A DNA stretch of 64,000 nt from Verrucomicrobiota bacterium. Its GTDB lineage: Bacteria; Verrucomicrobiota; Verrucomicrobiia; Limisphaerales; J093. Shown here piece after piece: positions 34,153-43,252 of the stretch. The position numbers and the translations under genes are program-made. The stretch covers positions 682,001 through 746,000 of the forward strand of contig JADJWF010000001.1 of NCBI GenBank assembly GCA_016716505.1, written 5' to 3'. Each line of letters opens with the position of its first letter. Within the stretch, counting starts at the first letter, position 1. The notes under the pieces were generated by a model that was not told the DNA's origin, made no database searches, and worked only from the letters and a program-made list of their open reading frames with translations.

Positions 34153-35868
34153 TCAAGGCGACTCCGCCCGGCGATAAAGCCGGTACGATTCGTCGCCCGC
34201 GCGGCGGCCCTCGAAGACCAGCGTCCAGTGCCCGCGTGGCGGCGGCCCCGTGTTCCGTTGGCGTTTGAAATTGCCCTGGATGAACACCCAGTCGCACTCG
34301 TCCAAGGCCGCTGGCGCCACCTCGACGCGCCGGGTCTTCAGTCCGGCCAGGTAGTGCAGCAAGCCCCGTTCGGATTCAGCAAGGCCGATACTGGCCACCG
34401 GTTCGGGCGGATTGGGCAGGTGTTCACGCAGGGGAATGAACACCCCGCGATAGCCCATGTTGGTGTTCGCCAGGGGCAGGAACAGCGTCATGCCCAGCAA
34501 ATACATTAGCCCCAGGCCGGCAGCCCAGTTGACCATCGCGGCGCGGCCGTCCAGGAGGTCCGTGTTGCCCAGCCGCCACAGGTACCAGCCACTGGCCAGC
34601 ACCGCCGGCAGAAAAAGCCACCACTGGAAGGCAGGCGCGTAATCGGGCACCAGCGAATGAACCTGTTCCCACAGCGCCGTTGGCCATCTTGCGAGGAGCA
34701 GCAACCAGGCACCCCAGGCCATCCCGAGCAGCACCCCGAACGTCACCCGGCAAAAGCCGTTGAGGAACCGCGCCCGTCGCCCGGCCAGCCAGTCCACCGC
34801 CAGGACTCCCGCCAGCGCCAAGGGCACGACCATCGGCTGGGCGTACAGCGTGCGCGCCTGACGGGAAACGCTGAAGATGACGAACATGACCACGAACGAG
34901 GCGAGGGTGATTTGGAGGGCGTCACTGACCCGCCATTCCCGCCGGTGAACCCACCAATACCAGCCGGCGAGCGCCACGGAGGGCAACGCGAACCAAGGCA
35001 GCGTCTTGAAGTAAAACAGGTAGTTCGGTTTGGAGGACACCAACTTGGTCGTGCCCGTGAAACGGCCGAAGTTGTTTTCGATCAGCCACTCGCGGAACAA
35101 CTCCGGCGACCGCGCGTACACCAGCGCCGGCCAGATCGTCACCCAGGGCAGAGCCGCCACCCCCATCGCCAGCAGACTGAAGAAATAGTTCCGGGTCCGC
35201 CACGACTTGAAGCAGACGGGCAGGGCCAGCGCCGTGAGTCCCATCAAGCCGGGACCCAACAATCCTTTCGCCATGAAGGCGATGCCCATGCCCGTCCCGG
35301 CAATCGCGCCACCAAGCCACGGACGACGCCGACACAAGACCAGTCCGTAGTGCCCCACCGCAAAACCCGTCAGCAACGCCACGTCGGTGAGCATCATGTG
35401 CTGGTTGTGGAGCAGCCCGGGCGCGCCGAGAAAAAGGACCGGCGCCAACCAACCGCGCCCCGGTCCCCACAGCTCCCGGGCGGCCAGGCCAAGGGCCAGG
35501 AATGTGAGGGTGTTGAAGAACAGGACCGAGCCGCGCGCCCCGTCGTGCAGTGGCAGCAGCCCAGATAGCCAGTCCGCGCTCAACGCTGACAGCGCAAAGA
35601 GCAGGGGCGGCTTTTGCATGAAGGGCTCGCCCGCCAGGTGAGGAATCACCCAGTCGCCCGTCTCGAGCATGTGCAGGACCAGCCCGAACGAGTACCCTTC
35701 ATCCGCCTTCCACGGATCACGCCCGACCAGTCCGGGCAGCATCCAGAGGCCGAAGAAGACGACCAGCCAGAGGACGGAAGGCCGCGCTGACTGCCGTTCG
35801 TTGTCGGGGAGCACCGTGGGGTCCACGTTCGGTGACCGGACGTTAGGCACAATCGGCCCGCCAAGCAA
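34153..35868 (-). CDS. ArnT/GT39-like integral membrane glycosyltransferase
   Basis: A 571-residue polytopic protein. The first periplasmic loop has DPWKADEGYSFGLVLHMLETGDWVIPHLAGEPFMQKPPLLF, the acidic-motif and KPP arrangement of GT-C enzymes in the ArnT/dolichyl-mannosyltransferase-like group, which transfer sugars from polyprenyl phosphates. Around eleven membrane helices follow, then a soluble C-terminal domain. The start is uncertain: TTG at 35868 is the first in-frame candidate and GTG codons a few residues inside are possible. It lies between a propeller gene and the TPR gene in a five-gene same-strand run. Confidence 0.85.
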   Translation of the reverse strand: MLGGPIVPNVRSPNVDPTVLPDNERQSARPSVLWLVVFFGLWMLPGLVGRDPWKADEGYSFGLVLHMLETGDWVIPHLAGEPFMQKPPLLFALSALSADWLSGLLPLHDGARGSVLFFNTLTFLALGLAARELWGPGRGWLAPVLFLGAPGLLHNQHMMLTDVALLTGFAVGHYGLVLCRRRPWLGGAIAGTGMGIAFMAKGLLGPGLMGLTALALPVCFKSWRTRNYFFSLLAMGVAALPWVTIWPALVYARSPELFREWLIENNFGRFTGTTKLVSSKPNYLFYFKTLPWFALPSVALAGWYWWVHRREWRVSDALQITLASFVVMFVIFSVSRQARTLYAQPMVVPLALAGVLAVDWLAGRRARFLNGFCRVTFGVLLGMAWGAWLLLLARWPTALWEQVHSLVPDYAPAFQWWLFLPAVLASGWYLWRLGNTDLLDGRAAMVNWAAGLGLMYLLGMTLFLPLANTNMGYRGVFIPLREHLPNPPEPVASIGLAESERGLLHYLAGLKTRRVEVAPAALDECDWVFIQGNFKRQRNTGPPPRGHWTLVFEGRRAGDESYRLYRRAESP

Positions 35869-35910
35869 TGCAGGCGAAGATCGCCGCCGGCCCCCGTGCG
35901 CCCTAAAACG

Positions 35911-37059
35911 TCAGGCAGCCACCCGGCGTGTCGTCAGCACATGGACCGTCTTGTCCGTTCCCGGAACGTACAAGTCGCCGGCCGGACCAAACGACGCGCG
36001 CCCCTGAATGGCCCGGGGGATCTCAAACGCAACCCGCCCTTTGCCCTCCGCTTCGATGACATGCAGTCGCCCCAAAGGATCTCCCACGAATGCCCGGCCC
36101 GAACCCTCCGCGACGGGCCCGGCCAGGAGGTAATCGCTGCCGGTGGCGTAGCTGAAAATCCTCCAGCCGCCGGGTGAGAATCCATGCACCGTTCCCGCGA
36201 GGTCGGCAACGATGACCGCACCATCCTTGCGCACAGCCGGTGTCCCCTGAACGCCCACATCAAGCTCTTCGCGCCAGCGGATGCGGCTGTCAGCCAATGA
36301 CCACGCGACCACGGTTGCCCGCCGGTCTCCGTTCAGGACCAGGTAAGCAACGCCGCGCGCTTCGTCCAGAACCGGGGCCGCTGTCACCAGCGCCCGGCGG
36401 GCTCCCCGAGAGGTCTCTGGCTCGCCGTGGAGTACGGTCTCCGCGCCACTCGGCGCCACGCGGACGAACTCAATTCCCCGCGAGGCAACCGCCCGCAGGC
36501 AGTACACGTTCCCGGCCGAGTCCGCGGAGGCTGCTGCCCCGGGGGAGATGCCGGCGTCCCAATCGCCGGCCGACGTCCCCGTCGCAGCGTCCAGTGCCAC
36601 GAACCGTCCTCCCCAACTGCTCAGGATCACCCGGTTCGTGGTCGCCAGATACAGCAGGTCGGAGAGAATTCGCGGATCGGCCTGGCTCGGGATGGTCTTC
36701 TGCCAGACCCACTTACCGGAGGCCGCCTCGAGCGCAGCCACCAGACCGACGTGGGTCGCGACGAAGAGCAGCGCGTCGTTCGGCGCCAGCACGGGGGTAG
36801 CCGAAATGCCGCCCTCGAGCCGTGTTTCCCACAGCGGCTGGCCCGAGCTGGCAAACGCCCGCACGTGGCCGGCCATGTCCGCGATGAACGACGTTCCCGT
36901 CGCCGAAATGACCGTCGCCGCTTGCACCGCGCCGATCGCGGCGAGGCGTCGCGCGACACGGCGGCCGGGATTCACGGCAGCGCTGAAGAGACCCCGCCGG
37001 CTGGCATCGCCGCCAGCGGTCCGCCAGGCGGCTTCCAGATCGTTTTCGGTGGTGTTCAT
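35911..37059 (-). CDS. PQQ-like beta-propeller protein without signal peptide
   Basis: A 382-residue protein of propeller repeats: VISATGTSFIADMAGHVRAFASSGQPLWETRLEGG, FVATHVGLVAALEAASGKWVWQK, VILSSWGGRFVALDAATGTSAGDW, VIVADLAGTVHGFSPGGWRI and DPLGRLHVIEAEGKGRVAFE. No signal peptide or anchor is visible, in contrast to the exported propeller at 19098-20480. Its ATG overlaps the stop of the DUF362 gene (37056-37059), so the two are translationally coupled. Function unknown; propellers of this type usually bind partners or ligands. Confidence 0.8.
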   Translation of the reverse strand: MNTTENDLEAAWRTAGGDASRRGLFSAAVNPGRRVARRLAAIGAVQAATVISATGTSFIADMAGHVRAFASSGQPLWETRLEGGISATPVLAPNDALLFVATHVGLVAALEAASGKWVWQKTIPSQADPRILSDLLYLATTNRVILSSWGGRFVALDAATGTSAGDWDAGISPGAAASADSAGNVYCLRAVASRGIEFVRVAPSGAETVLHGEPETSRGARRALVTAAPVLDEARGVAYLVLNGDRRATVVAWSLADSRIRWREELDVGVQGTPAVRKDGAVIVADLAGTVHGFSPGGWRIFSYATGSDYLLAGPVAEGSGRAFVGDPLGRLHVIEAEGKGRVAFEIPRAIQGRASFGPAGDLYVPGTDKTVHVLTTRRVAA

Positions 37060-38300
37060 GAGCCGTGGGGCGCGACGCGCCGGTAGGTCGGCTGGAACTC
37101 GAAGCGCGCCGCCTCGAGCTTCACGCCGGCAATTTCCAGTTCGCTAATCCGGTTTTCGCCCAAGCCACGCCGCCGCGCGAGGGCAAGGTAGTTGGTGCCG
37201 TTCGCGAACGGCCAGGTGCGGTCCGGGGCGTCCGGATTGAAGCCCATCACTGCCGCCGCGACGGCATCCGTGCATACGGGATTACGGCCGGCGATGAGCA
37301 GCCCCGGCCGCGTGATGGAGACCATCGAACCATTCCACCAGCCCTCGGCCGACTGGATGACACTGATGCCATCAATCACCGTGAGCTGGATCGGGAAGGC
37401 GGCGGCAAGGTCCACGATGAAGCGCGGCACGTTATGGCCGTGATCGCCGGGAACGCTGCGGCCGGTAAAGCTCGTCACGGACGTGCGCGGTAATTCCGAG
37501 CAGTTGTGCATTGCCTTGTTGCGATAGCCCACCGCGTTTTCGTCCGGCTCGGGTCCGAGGTCGTCGCCGTACAAGCTGCTCGGCGGCACGCCGAACAGGT
37601 TCTTCATGCCCGCCGTCACTCCACCCGAAACGTGACTCTTGAGCTTGGCGAGCGAGATCAACACGTCGGTGTCGGTGTAGGTGCGGTTGACCTCCCAGGC
37701 GGAGGCCAGCTCGCCGTCCGGCACCTTGACCAGCGCGTAATCGCGATGCGCGCCGCGGTTGCGCGTGTTGACGAATCGCGCCCGGCCATCCAGCGCGTCG
37801 TTGAACTCGTCCAGCTTGAACCCGTACCCGGCGAACGCCTCCGCGCCGAGCTCACAGAAGGGCAACTGGTCACAGAACGTGACCCGGCGCGCGCCGTATC
37901 CCACCAGCAAGCTGCCGAGTGCCCGGGCGACCAACGGGTGGACGGTGACCGTGAGCCACAGCGGCACCCCGGCCACGTCTTCCTCGGACGTGTTCACCAG
38001 GTTGACTTTCACGGTGACGTGTTTGCCCTTCACCAGCCGCCGCACGTCCCCGAGTTCATCAAACAACCGCTCCAGCGTCCCGCGAACTTCCCGAAAGTCG
38101 TAGCGTTTGCAGAGGCCGATGGCCGTGGGCGCGCGGGGCACCCGCGGCGGCGCGACGGAAACAGCCGGTGTCCGCGCCGAAAGATCGGTGAAAGAAAGGG
38201 CCGCCGCCGCAGCGGCCGAGTGCCGAAGGAAATCGCGCCGTGTCAGAATCCGCCCCGGGCACTTCGGAGCCAGACCGGGCGCCGTGGATGACTGACTCAT
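37056..38300 (-). CDS. Tat-exported DUF362 protein
   Basis: A 414-residue protein with a twin-arginine signal (LTRRDFLRHSAAAAAALSF). The body matches DUF362: VTVKVNLVNTSEEDV, HPLVARALGSLLVGYGARRVTFCDQ, DTDVLISLAKLKSHVSGGVTAGMKNLFGV, and LTVIDGISVIQSAEGWWNGSM. DUF362 domains are often linked to iron-sulphur proteins, but no CxxCxxC cluster is seen here. The ATG at 38300 gives the RR motif at the expected place; the frame is open upstream only as antisense to aroE. First gene of the five-gene minus-strand run and divergent from aroE. Confidence 0.87.
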   Translation of the reverse strand: MSQSSTAPGLAPKCPGRILTRRDFLRHSAAAAAALSFTDLSARTPAVSVAPPRVPRAPTAIGLCKRYDFREVRGTLERLFDELGDVRRLVKGKHVTVKVNLVNTSEEDVAGVPLWLTVTVHPLVARALGSLLVGYGARRVTFCDQLPFCELGAEAFAGYGFKLDEFNDALDGRARFVNTRNRGAHRDYALVKVPDGELASAWEVNRTYTDTDVLISLAKLKSHVSGGVTAGMKNLFGVPPSSLYGDDLGPEPDENAVGYRNKAMHNCSELPRTSVTSFTGRSVPGDHGHNVPRFIVDLAAAFPIQLTVIDGISVIQSAEGWWNGSMVSITRPGLLIAGRNPVCTDAVAAAVMGFNPDAPDRTWPFANGTNYLALARRRGLGENRISELEIAGVKLEAARFEFQPTYRRVAPHGS

Positions 38301-38433
38301 GACGATACGATACTCCGCGCGGGCGCGCCTGTCATCTCCACCGGGCCGGACCAGGCGCGCCCAAGCACCAGTACGCCCCGCCGGCCGAATCGGGGCTTGG
38401 CAATGCGGCGGGCGAACGGTTAAGAACCGCCGC

Positions 38434-39405
38434 GTGTCGGCATCCCCATGGCCAGCCATCTCCGCAACAACGCGCCTCTGCGCGGTGTATGGCCATCCCG
38501 TCCGGCACTCGGCCTCGCCCGCCATGCAGAACGCCGGCATTGCCGCGCTGGGTTTGGACTGGCGCTACGTGGCGTTTGACGTGCGCCCCGAAGAACTCGC
38601 CGCTGCCCTCGCCGGGGCCAGGGCCATGCGCTTCGTGGGCCTGAATCTGACGGTGCCGCACAAGCTGCTGGCCCATAACCTCGTGGATGCGCTCGATCCA
38701 TCCGGCCGCGACTGGGGTGCGGTGAACACCATCCGCTTCGAGGCCCAGGTCGGGCCGGGTCACTGGCAGCCCCTCGCCCGGCTGGACGAGATCCCCGACG
38801 ACGCACCCGTCCGCAGCCACGGTTTCAATACCGACGCGGACGCCATCACGCGCTCATTGGCCGAAGACCTTGGCATCGTTGCGCGCGGGGCGCGGGTGGT
38901 GTTGCTGGGCGCGGGGGGGGCGGGCCGGACCGCGGCTCTGAAAATCGCCAGTGAAGGGGTGGCCGAGTTGTATCTTGTGAATCGCACGGCAGCCAAAGCG
39001 GAGGTCGTACGGCGGGAGATCAACGAGCGGTATCCGGGCGTCCGCGTCGCCGTCGGCCACCCCGCCAGTGGCGGTGTGGACCTGCTGTTGAATGCGACCT
39101 CGCTGGGATTGCGCCCGGGCGATGCCCTGCCGCTGGATGAAACCGAGCTGCCCCTGAGTCGTGTGGCCGCGGTGTACGACATGATTTACCGGCCGGCGGA
39201 AACACCCTTGCTGGCGAAGGCCCGCGCGGCGGGCTGCCGAACCGCCAACGGCCTCGGCATGTTGCTCCATCAGGGCGCGCGCGCGCTGGAGTTGTGGAGC
39301 GGCCGCCCCGCTCCGCTCGAGACCATGCGGCGGGCCCTGCGCGACCACGTCTATGGGCCTTCGCCACGAACCGCGAGCGGTCCCGCGTCCGGTGACACGC
39401 GATGA
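38434..39405 (+). CDS. aroE: Shikimate dehydrogenase
   Basis: AroE reduces 3-dehydroshikimate to shikimate with NADPH. Motifs: VYGHPVRHSASPAMQNAG (shikimate-binding SxS), GLNLTVPHK (catalytic Lys), GAVNTI, FNTDADA (catalytic Asp), LLGAGGAGRTAAL (dinucleotide loop), LVNRTAAKAE, LLNATSLGLRPGD and GLGMLLHQGARALELW. The GTG at 38434 yields 323 residues, with ~19 before the conserved start; no ATG is available there, so the exact start is uncertain. The stop overlaps the prepilin peptidase ATG (ATGA, 39402-39405). Confidence 0.95.
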   Translation: MSASPWPAISATTRLCAVYGHPVRHSASPAMQNAGIAALGLDWRYVAFDVRPEELAAALAGARAMRFVGLNLTVPHKLLAHNLVDALDPSGRDWGAVNTIRFEAQVGPGHWQPLARLDEIPDDAPVRSHGFNTDADAITRSLAEDLGIVARGARVVLLGAGGAGRTAALKIASEGVAELYLVNRTAAKAEVVRREINERYPGVRVAVGHPASGGVDLLLNATSLGLRPGDALPLDETELPLSRVAAVYDMIYRPAETPLLAKARAAGCRTANGLGMLLHQGARALELWSGRPAPLETMRRALRDHVYGPSPRTASGPASGDTR

Positions 39406-40511
39406 ATTGGGCGTGGCTTTACGAAACGGCTTCGTGGGCCGGAATGCCCTTCCACTTCTGGACGGGCGTGATGGTCGTGCTGGGCGCCATCGTTGGCAGT
39501 TTCTTAAACGTCTGCATTCACCGAATGCCCCACAACTTGAGCCTGGTTCACCCGGGCTCGCATTGCCCGGTCTGCCTTCATGCGATCCCGCTGAAGTACA
39601 ACATTCCGTTGGTCTCGTGGTTGTGGCTGCGCGGCCGCTGCGCCTTTTGCGGAACAGGAATCTCCGTCCGATACTGGCTGGTCGAAGTGTTGACGGCAGG
39701 CGTATTCGCGGCCACTTGGCTGACCTTCGGGCGCGAGTCGTGGGTCCTGCCGCTCGTGTACGCCGTCTTTCTGTCCGGGTTGATCGTGGCCACCTTCGTG
39801 GACTTCTCCCACTTCATCATCCCCGACCCCATCACCCTCGGCGGGATAGGCACCGGGTTCCTCTCGGCTTTTCTCGCGCCGGAACTGTTCGGGACCGACT
39901 CATCGGTCGAAGCCGCCCGGCAGAGCCTGCTGGGCGCGGGCGTGGGCGCGGGCGTCGTGTACGGGCTGCTACGACTGGGCAAGGCGTTGTTCGGGCGGCA
40001 GCGGCTGAAATTGCCTCCGGATTCTCGGGTGGTTTTCGGGGAGGAGGAGCTTCTCCTCCCTGGCGAGCGGGTGTCGTATGGCGAACTGCTCTACCGAAAA
40101 ACCGATGCGGTGGTGCTGCACGCTGCTCGCGTTGAAATGGTGGATCGCTGTTACCGGAACGTCCGGGTCCGACTGACCCGCGACACGTTGCAAATCGGCG
40201 ACGAGTCATTCCCCACCGGTGAAGTGCCCGGCTTTGAGGTGGTGACCTCCGAGGTGGTCGCTCCGCGCGAGGCGATGGGCCTCGGCGACGTGAAGTTCAT
40301 GGCGGCCATCGGCGCCTTCCTCGGCTGGAAGGGCGTGTTCTTCTCCCTGCTGGGCAGCGCTTTGGTGGGTTCGCTGGTCGGCGTCGGCTTGATCGTCCTG
40401 CGACGACGGGCTTGGTCGAGTCGGATTCCCTACGGGCCGTACATCGCGCTCGCCGCGGCGGTGTGGGTTTTCGTCGGTCCGCCCATCTGGCGCTGGTGGT
40501 GGGGCGAATAG
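39402..40511 (+). CDS. Type IV prepilin peptidase (A24) with a large insert
   Basis: A membrane aspartyl protease that cleaves and may methylate prepilins. It has the N-terminal block GAIVGSFLNVCIHRMP, the zinc cysteines CPVC (55, 58) and CAFC (80, 83), and catalytic aspartates in FVDFSHFIIPD (Asp134) and GLGDVKF (Asp296). The two aspartates are 162 residues apart, against about 65 in typical PilD. The extra ~95 residues (about 200-290) are hydrophilic and beta-rich, likely a separate cytoplasmic domain. No pilin genes are nearby. Translationally coupled to aroE. Confidence 0.92.
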   Translation: MNWAWLYETASWAGMPFHFWTGVMVVLGAIVGSFLNVCIHRMPHNLSLVHPGSHCPVCLHAIPLKYNIPLVSWLWLRGRCAFCGTGISVRYWLVEVLTAGVFAATWLTFGRESWVLPLVYAVFLSGLIVATFVDFSHFIIPDPITLGGIGTGFLSAFLAPELFGTDSSVEAARQSLLGAGVGAGVVYGLLRLGKALFGRQRLKLPPDSRVVFGEEELLLPGERVSYGELLYRKTDAVVLHAARVEMVDRCYRNVRVRLTRDTLQIGDESFPTGEVPGFEVVTSEVVAPREAMGLGDVKFMAAIGAFLGWKGVFFSLLGSALVGSLVGVGLIVLRRRAWSSRIPYGPYIALAAAVWVFVGPPIWRWWWGE

Positions 40512-40518
40512 ATCCGGC

Positions 40519-41283
40519 TCAGACCCAGCCTCGCCACCAGTACACCCAGTAGCCGACGGTTTCGTAGCAGAAGATCGAGAGCAGATCGAAGTTGCTCAGG
40601 GTCGGCACCGGGTTGAGTCGGTACTTCACCTCGAGGCGGGAAAGGCCCCGGAAGTCCCCCGCCACGCAGGTCACGTCGAGACCCAGTTTGCGGAACAAGG
40701 CTTCCGACCGCCGCATGTGTCCTGCCGAGGTCACGAGGATAATCCTGCGCCAGCCCTTTTCCCGGGCCAGTTCTTGCAGGCGCACGGCCTCGTCCCGGGT
40801 GTTCCGACACGCGCCGAAATCGAGGAGTGACACCCCCGGCAGCAGTCGCCAGCGATCCAGCCAAGTGCGGATAAAGTCCGCCTCCAACGGACCGCCCGGG
40901 CCCATCTGACCCCCGCCCAGGATGACCGTGCGCGCCCCACTCGCCCGCGCCGCCTCGACGGTGGTGATGACCCGGTCGCCGGAATCCGCCACTTGGAATC
41001 CCAGCGGATCATTCGACGACGCCCGGAGGGCCCCGCCGAGCATCACCACCACATCAGCCGCGGGGAGTTTGGCAAAATCCACGCCCGCGTAAGGGCGTTC
41101 GAGCCGCGCGAGCAGACGGGCCGACAACGTCGTGCTGCCAAAGGTGAACATCCCCACCACCGCCGCCGCTGGCAGGATCGCCCGAAGATACTGTTTCCGG
41201 TACAGCCGCCACGCGGTCAGCAGGATCAAAAAAACCCAAACGACGCCGACCGGTTCGACCAGCGATGACAGAAAGCGTCCCAT
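40519..41283 (-). CDS. YdcF/ElyC-like DUF218 protein
   Basis: A 254-residue protein with two N-terminal membrane helices (VGVVWVFLILLTAW; AILPAAAVVGMFTFGS) and a DUF218 domain: ADVVVMLGGAL, GDRVITTVEAARASGARTVILGGGQ, CRNTRDEAVRLQELAREKGWRRIILVTSAGHMRRSEALFRKLG. Relatives (ElyC, SanA, YdcF) influence envelope polysaccharide synthesis or vancomycin tolerance, with unclear chemistry. It converges on the prepilin peptidase 7 bases away. Confidence 0.85.
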   Translation of the reverse strand: MGRFLSSLVEPVGVVWVFLILLTAWRLYRKQYLRAILPAAAVVGMFTFGSTTLSARLLARLERPYAGVDFAKLPAADVVVMLGGALRASSNDPLGFQVADSGDRVITTVEAARASGARTVILGGGQMGPGGPLEADFIRTWLDRWRLLPGVSLLDFGACRNTRDEAVRLQELAREKGWRRIILVTSAGHMRRSEALFRKLGLDVTCVAGDFRGLSRLEVKYRLNPVPTLSNFDLLSIFCYETVGYWVYWWRGWV

Positions 41284-41448
41284 ACGAATCGGGCCAGGAG
41301 TATTCGGGCCGCGAGACGCCCTGCAACCCAGATCCGGTCAGAGGATCATTTCCCATTGCCATCCCCGGAGGCCGAGACCGCCGGCCTGCCAAGGTGGGCG
41401 CGCCGCCGCGCCACTCCCGAGGCGCGAACGCCCTGCCCAGCGCCTGCG

Positions 41449-42762
41449 TTAAGCTGCCGGGATCTCGTTTCGCTCCCACCGCCCCCCAATCATTACTGCC
41501 GGGATTGACCCGACGTGATGAAGGAGCGTCTCCGCCGCCGCACCCGCCGGCCCGGAAAAAGGCAGGGCCAGCAGGTCGGCGGCGGCGCCGGGGGCCAGCT
41601 CGCCCACCCGACCTCCCAAGCCCAGGGCGCGCGCGCCGTTGACCGTCATCATTCGCAACAGCGCGGAAGGCGACACGCCGGGATGCGCCGCGAGGAAAGC
41701 GCGCGCCTCGGCCAGCAGGTCCAGGCGCAATGGCTCTCGTAGGCGCTCGACGGTCACAAGGCTGTCGGTGCCCAGACAGAGATTGACGCCGGCCCGTTCC
41801 AGGCTCGGAAACGGGAATGGGCGATGGCCGAAGTAGGCGTGGCTGCGCGGACAATGCGCCACGCTGACGCCGCTGCCAGCCAGCAGGGCGACGTCCTCCG
41901 CGTCGAGGTAGTTCGCGTGGATCGCCAGCAGGTTCGAACCCAGCAAACCGCACCGGGCCAGATGCCGCACGGGCGTCACGCCGCCGCAGTCACTCATGTC
42001 GCGCTGGTTGCGGGCGACCCAGTCGTACATCGGGCCCCGCGCATCGAGGAACATCTCGAACTCCTCGGCCGACTCGGACACGTGGATGCTGACCGGCCAG
42101 CGCCGCCCGTTCGCGACCTCGGCCACTCGCCGCAACAGTTCCGGCACCGTCGAGTAGGGCGCGTGCGGCGACAACGCCCCGCGCGACCGGCCGTGCCGGA
42201 GCGACCCGGCCCGGGTCACGGCGTCATGCAGAATTGCGCGCGGATCCACGCGGCTGCGAACGCCGGTCAGTTCGAGGAAGGAGGTCACCCGCAGCGGCGT
42301 GGTTTCCCAGACCTCCGGGAGGAGTTCCGGGACGGCCTCGATGTCGCCCACCGTGGTGACACCGCCCGCGAGCAGCATCTCCGCGCCCGCCCGCCATGAC
42401 CGGGCGAAATCCTCGCTGGTCCACTGGCCCTTCAGCGAAGTGATGGACTTGATCCAGTCCGTGAAAGAAGCCGTCGGCGCGATCTGCCCGGCGAGGCCCG
42501 TGTAGTCCAGGTGACAATGCGCGTTGACGAGGCCCGGGAAGACCACCACCTCCCCGAGGTCTGCGATCGGACCGGTCCAGTGCCGGGCGACGTCACGCCA
42601 AAATCCGACCGCCGCCACCACCCCGTCGCAAAGGACCAGGGCTCCGTCCGCGATCGGCGGCAGGGAAACCGGCACCACCAAGCGGGCGCGCAGAACCTGG
42701 TGCGAGGCGGCGTTCACCAGAAACGAACGGCCAGCGGGTCCGGCGACCGGCTGGGGCGTCAA
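41449..42762 (-). CDS. Amidohydrolase-family metal-dependent deaminase/hydrolase
   Basis: A 437-residue amidohydrolase of the TRZ/ATZ/SAH-deaminase type. Metal ligands are visible: FPGLVNAHCHLDYTGL (HxH), VSIHVSES (His), LLAIHANYL (His) and NLCLGTDSL (Asp). The C-terminal MTVNGARALGLGGRVGELAPGAAADLLAL is the family's composite-domain return. It could deaminate a nucleoside such as aminodeoxyfutalosine, 5'-methylthioadenosine or S-adenosylhomocysteine, but the sequence alone does not decide. The start (TTG 42762, or GTG near 42717) is uncertain. It lies 30 bases downstream of hpf in the same direction. Confidence 0.85.
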   Translation of the reverse strand: MTPQPVAGPAGRSFLVNAASHQVLRARLVVPVSLPPIADGALVLCDGVVAAVGFWRDVARHWTGPIADLGEVVVFPGLVNAHCHLDYTGLAGQIAPTASFTDWIKSITSLKGQWTSEDFARSWRAGAEMLLAGGVTTVGDIEAVPELLPEVWETTPLRVTSFLELTGVRSRVDPRAILHDAVTRAGSLRHGRSRGALSPHAPYSTVPELLRRVAEVANGRRWPVSIHVSESAEEFEMFLDARGPMYDWVARNQRDMSDCGGVTPVRHLARCGLLGSNLLAIHANYLDAEDVALLAGSGVSVAHCPRSHAYFGHRPFPFPSLERAGVNLCLGTDSLVTVERLREPLRLDLLAEARAFLAAHPGVSPSALLRMMTVNGARALGLGGRVGELAPGAAADLLALPFSGPAGAAAETLLHHVGSIPAVMIGGRWERNEIPAA

Positions 42763-42792
42763 CGGAGCCGCAAGGCGCGAGGGACGCGCTCC

Positions 42793-43149
42793 CTATTTCA
42801 AGGCCGCTTCCTGGCGACGCTGCTTGAGGCGGGCGCCCTGACGTTGCTTCACGGCGATGCGCTTGTTGTGGTTGCGCCGGATCTGCTGCTCGATCTTCTT
42901 GAACACGAGGTCAATCGCCTTGTAGAGGTCTGATTCCACAGCCTCGGCGAACAAATCGGGACCGCGCACGCCCAGCCGCAGGGAACACGAGAACTGCCTT
43001 TCGGGCGCTTTGGTATGATCGTGCTCCAACGTCACCCGCGCATCCACCGCCCAGCGATCGAAGTGCTCCAGCCGGTCCAGCTTGTCGAGAATGTGGTCTT
43101 CGATGGCTTTGGTCAGGGTGACATTGTGCGTCGAAAGAATGAACTTCAT
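42793..43149 (-). CDS. hpf: Ribosome hibernation-promoting factor
   Basis: A 118-residue short HPF/RaiA-type protein: MKFILSTHNVTLTKAIEDHILDKLDRLEHF, a basic face with LEHDHTKAPERQFSCSLRL, FAEAVESDLYKAIDLVFKKIEQQIRRNHNKR. It binds the 30S decoding region and inactivates ribosomes in stationary phase. It lacks the long C-terminal dimerisation domain of long HPF, ending instead in a basic tail. It sits between the SNF2 helicase (103 bases upstream) and the amidohydrolase, all on the minus strand. Confidence 0.93.
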   Translation of the reverse strand: MKFILSTHNVTLTKAIEDHILDKLDRLEHFDRWAVDARVTLEHDHTKAPERQFSCSLRLGVRGPDLFAEAVESDLYKAIDLVFKKIEQQIRRNHNKRIAVKQRQGARLKQRRQEAALK

Positions 43150-43252
43150 GTCGGAAAGGTGGCCGGTGATTTGCCCGAAATCCAGTCAAAGTCATCATCG
43201 TCCAACGCCGGCGATCCCAGCCGGCGAACCATGCGAGGCCGCTCGAAGGTGT

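Noticed and set aside
40519..41283. Pilus-related role for the gene next to the prepilin peptidase
   Set aside because: The protein is a DUF218/YdcF member on the opposite strand and shows no pilin or pilus-assembly motif.
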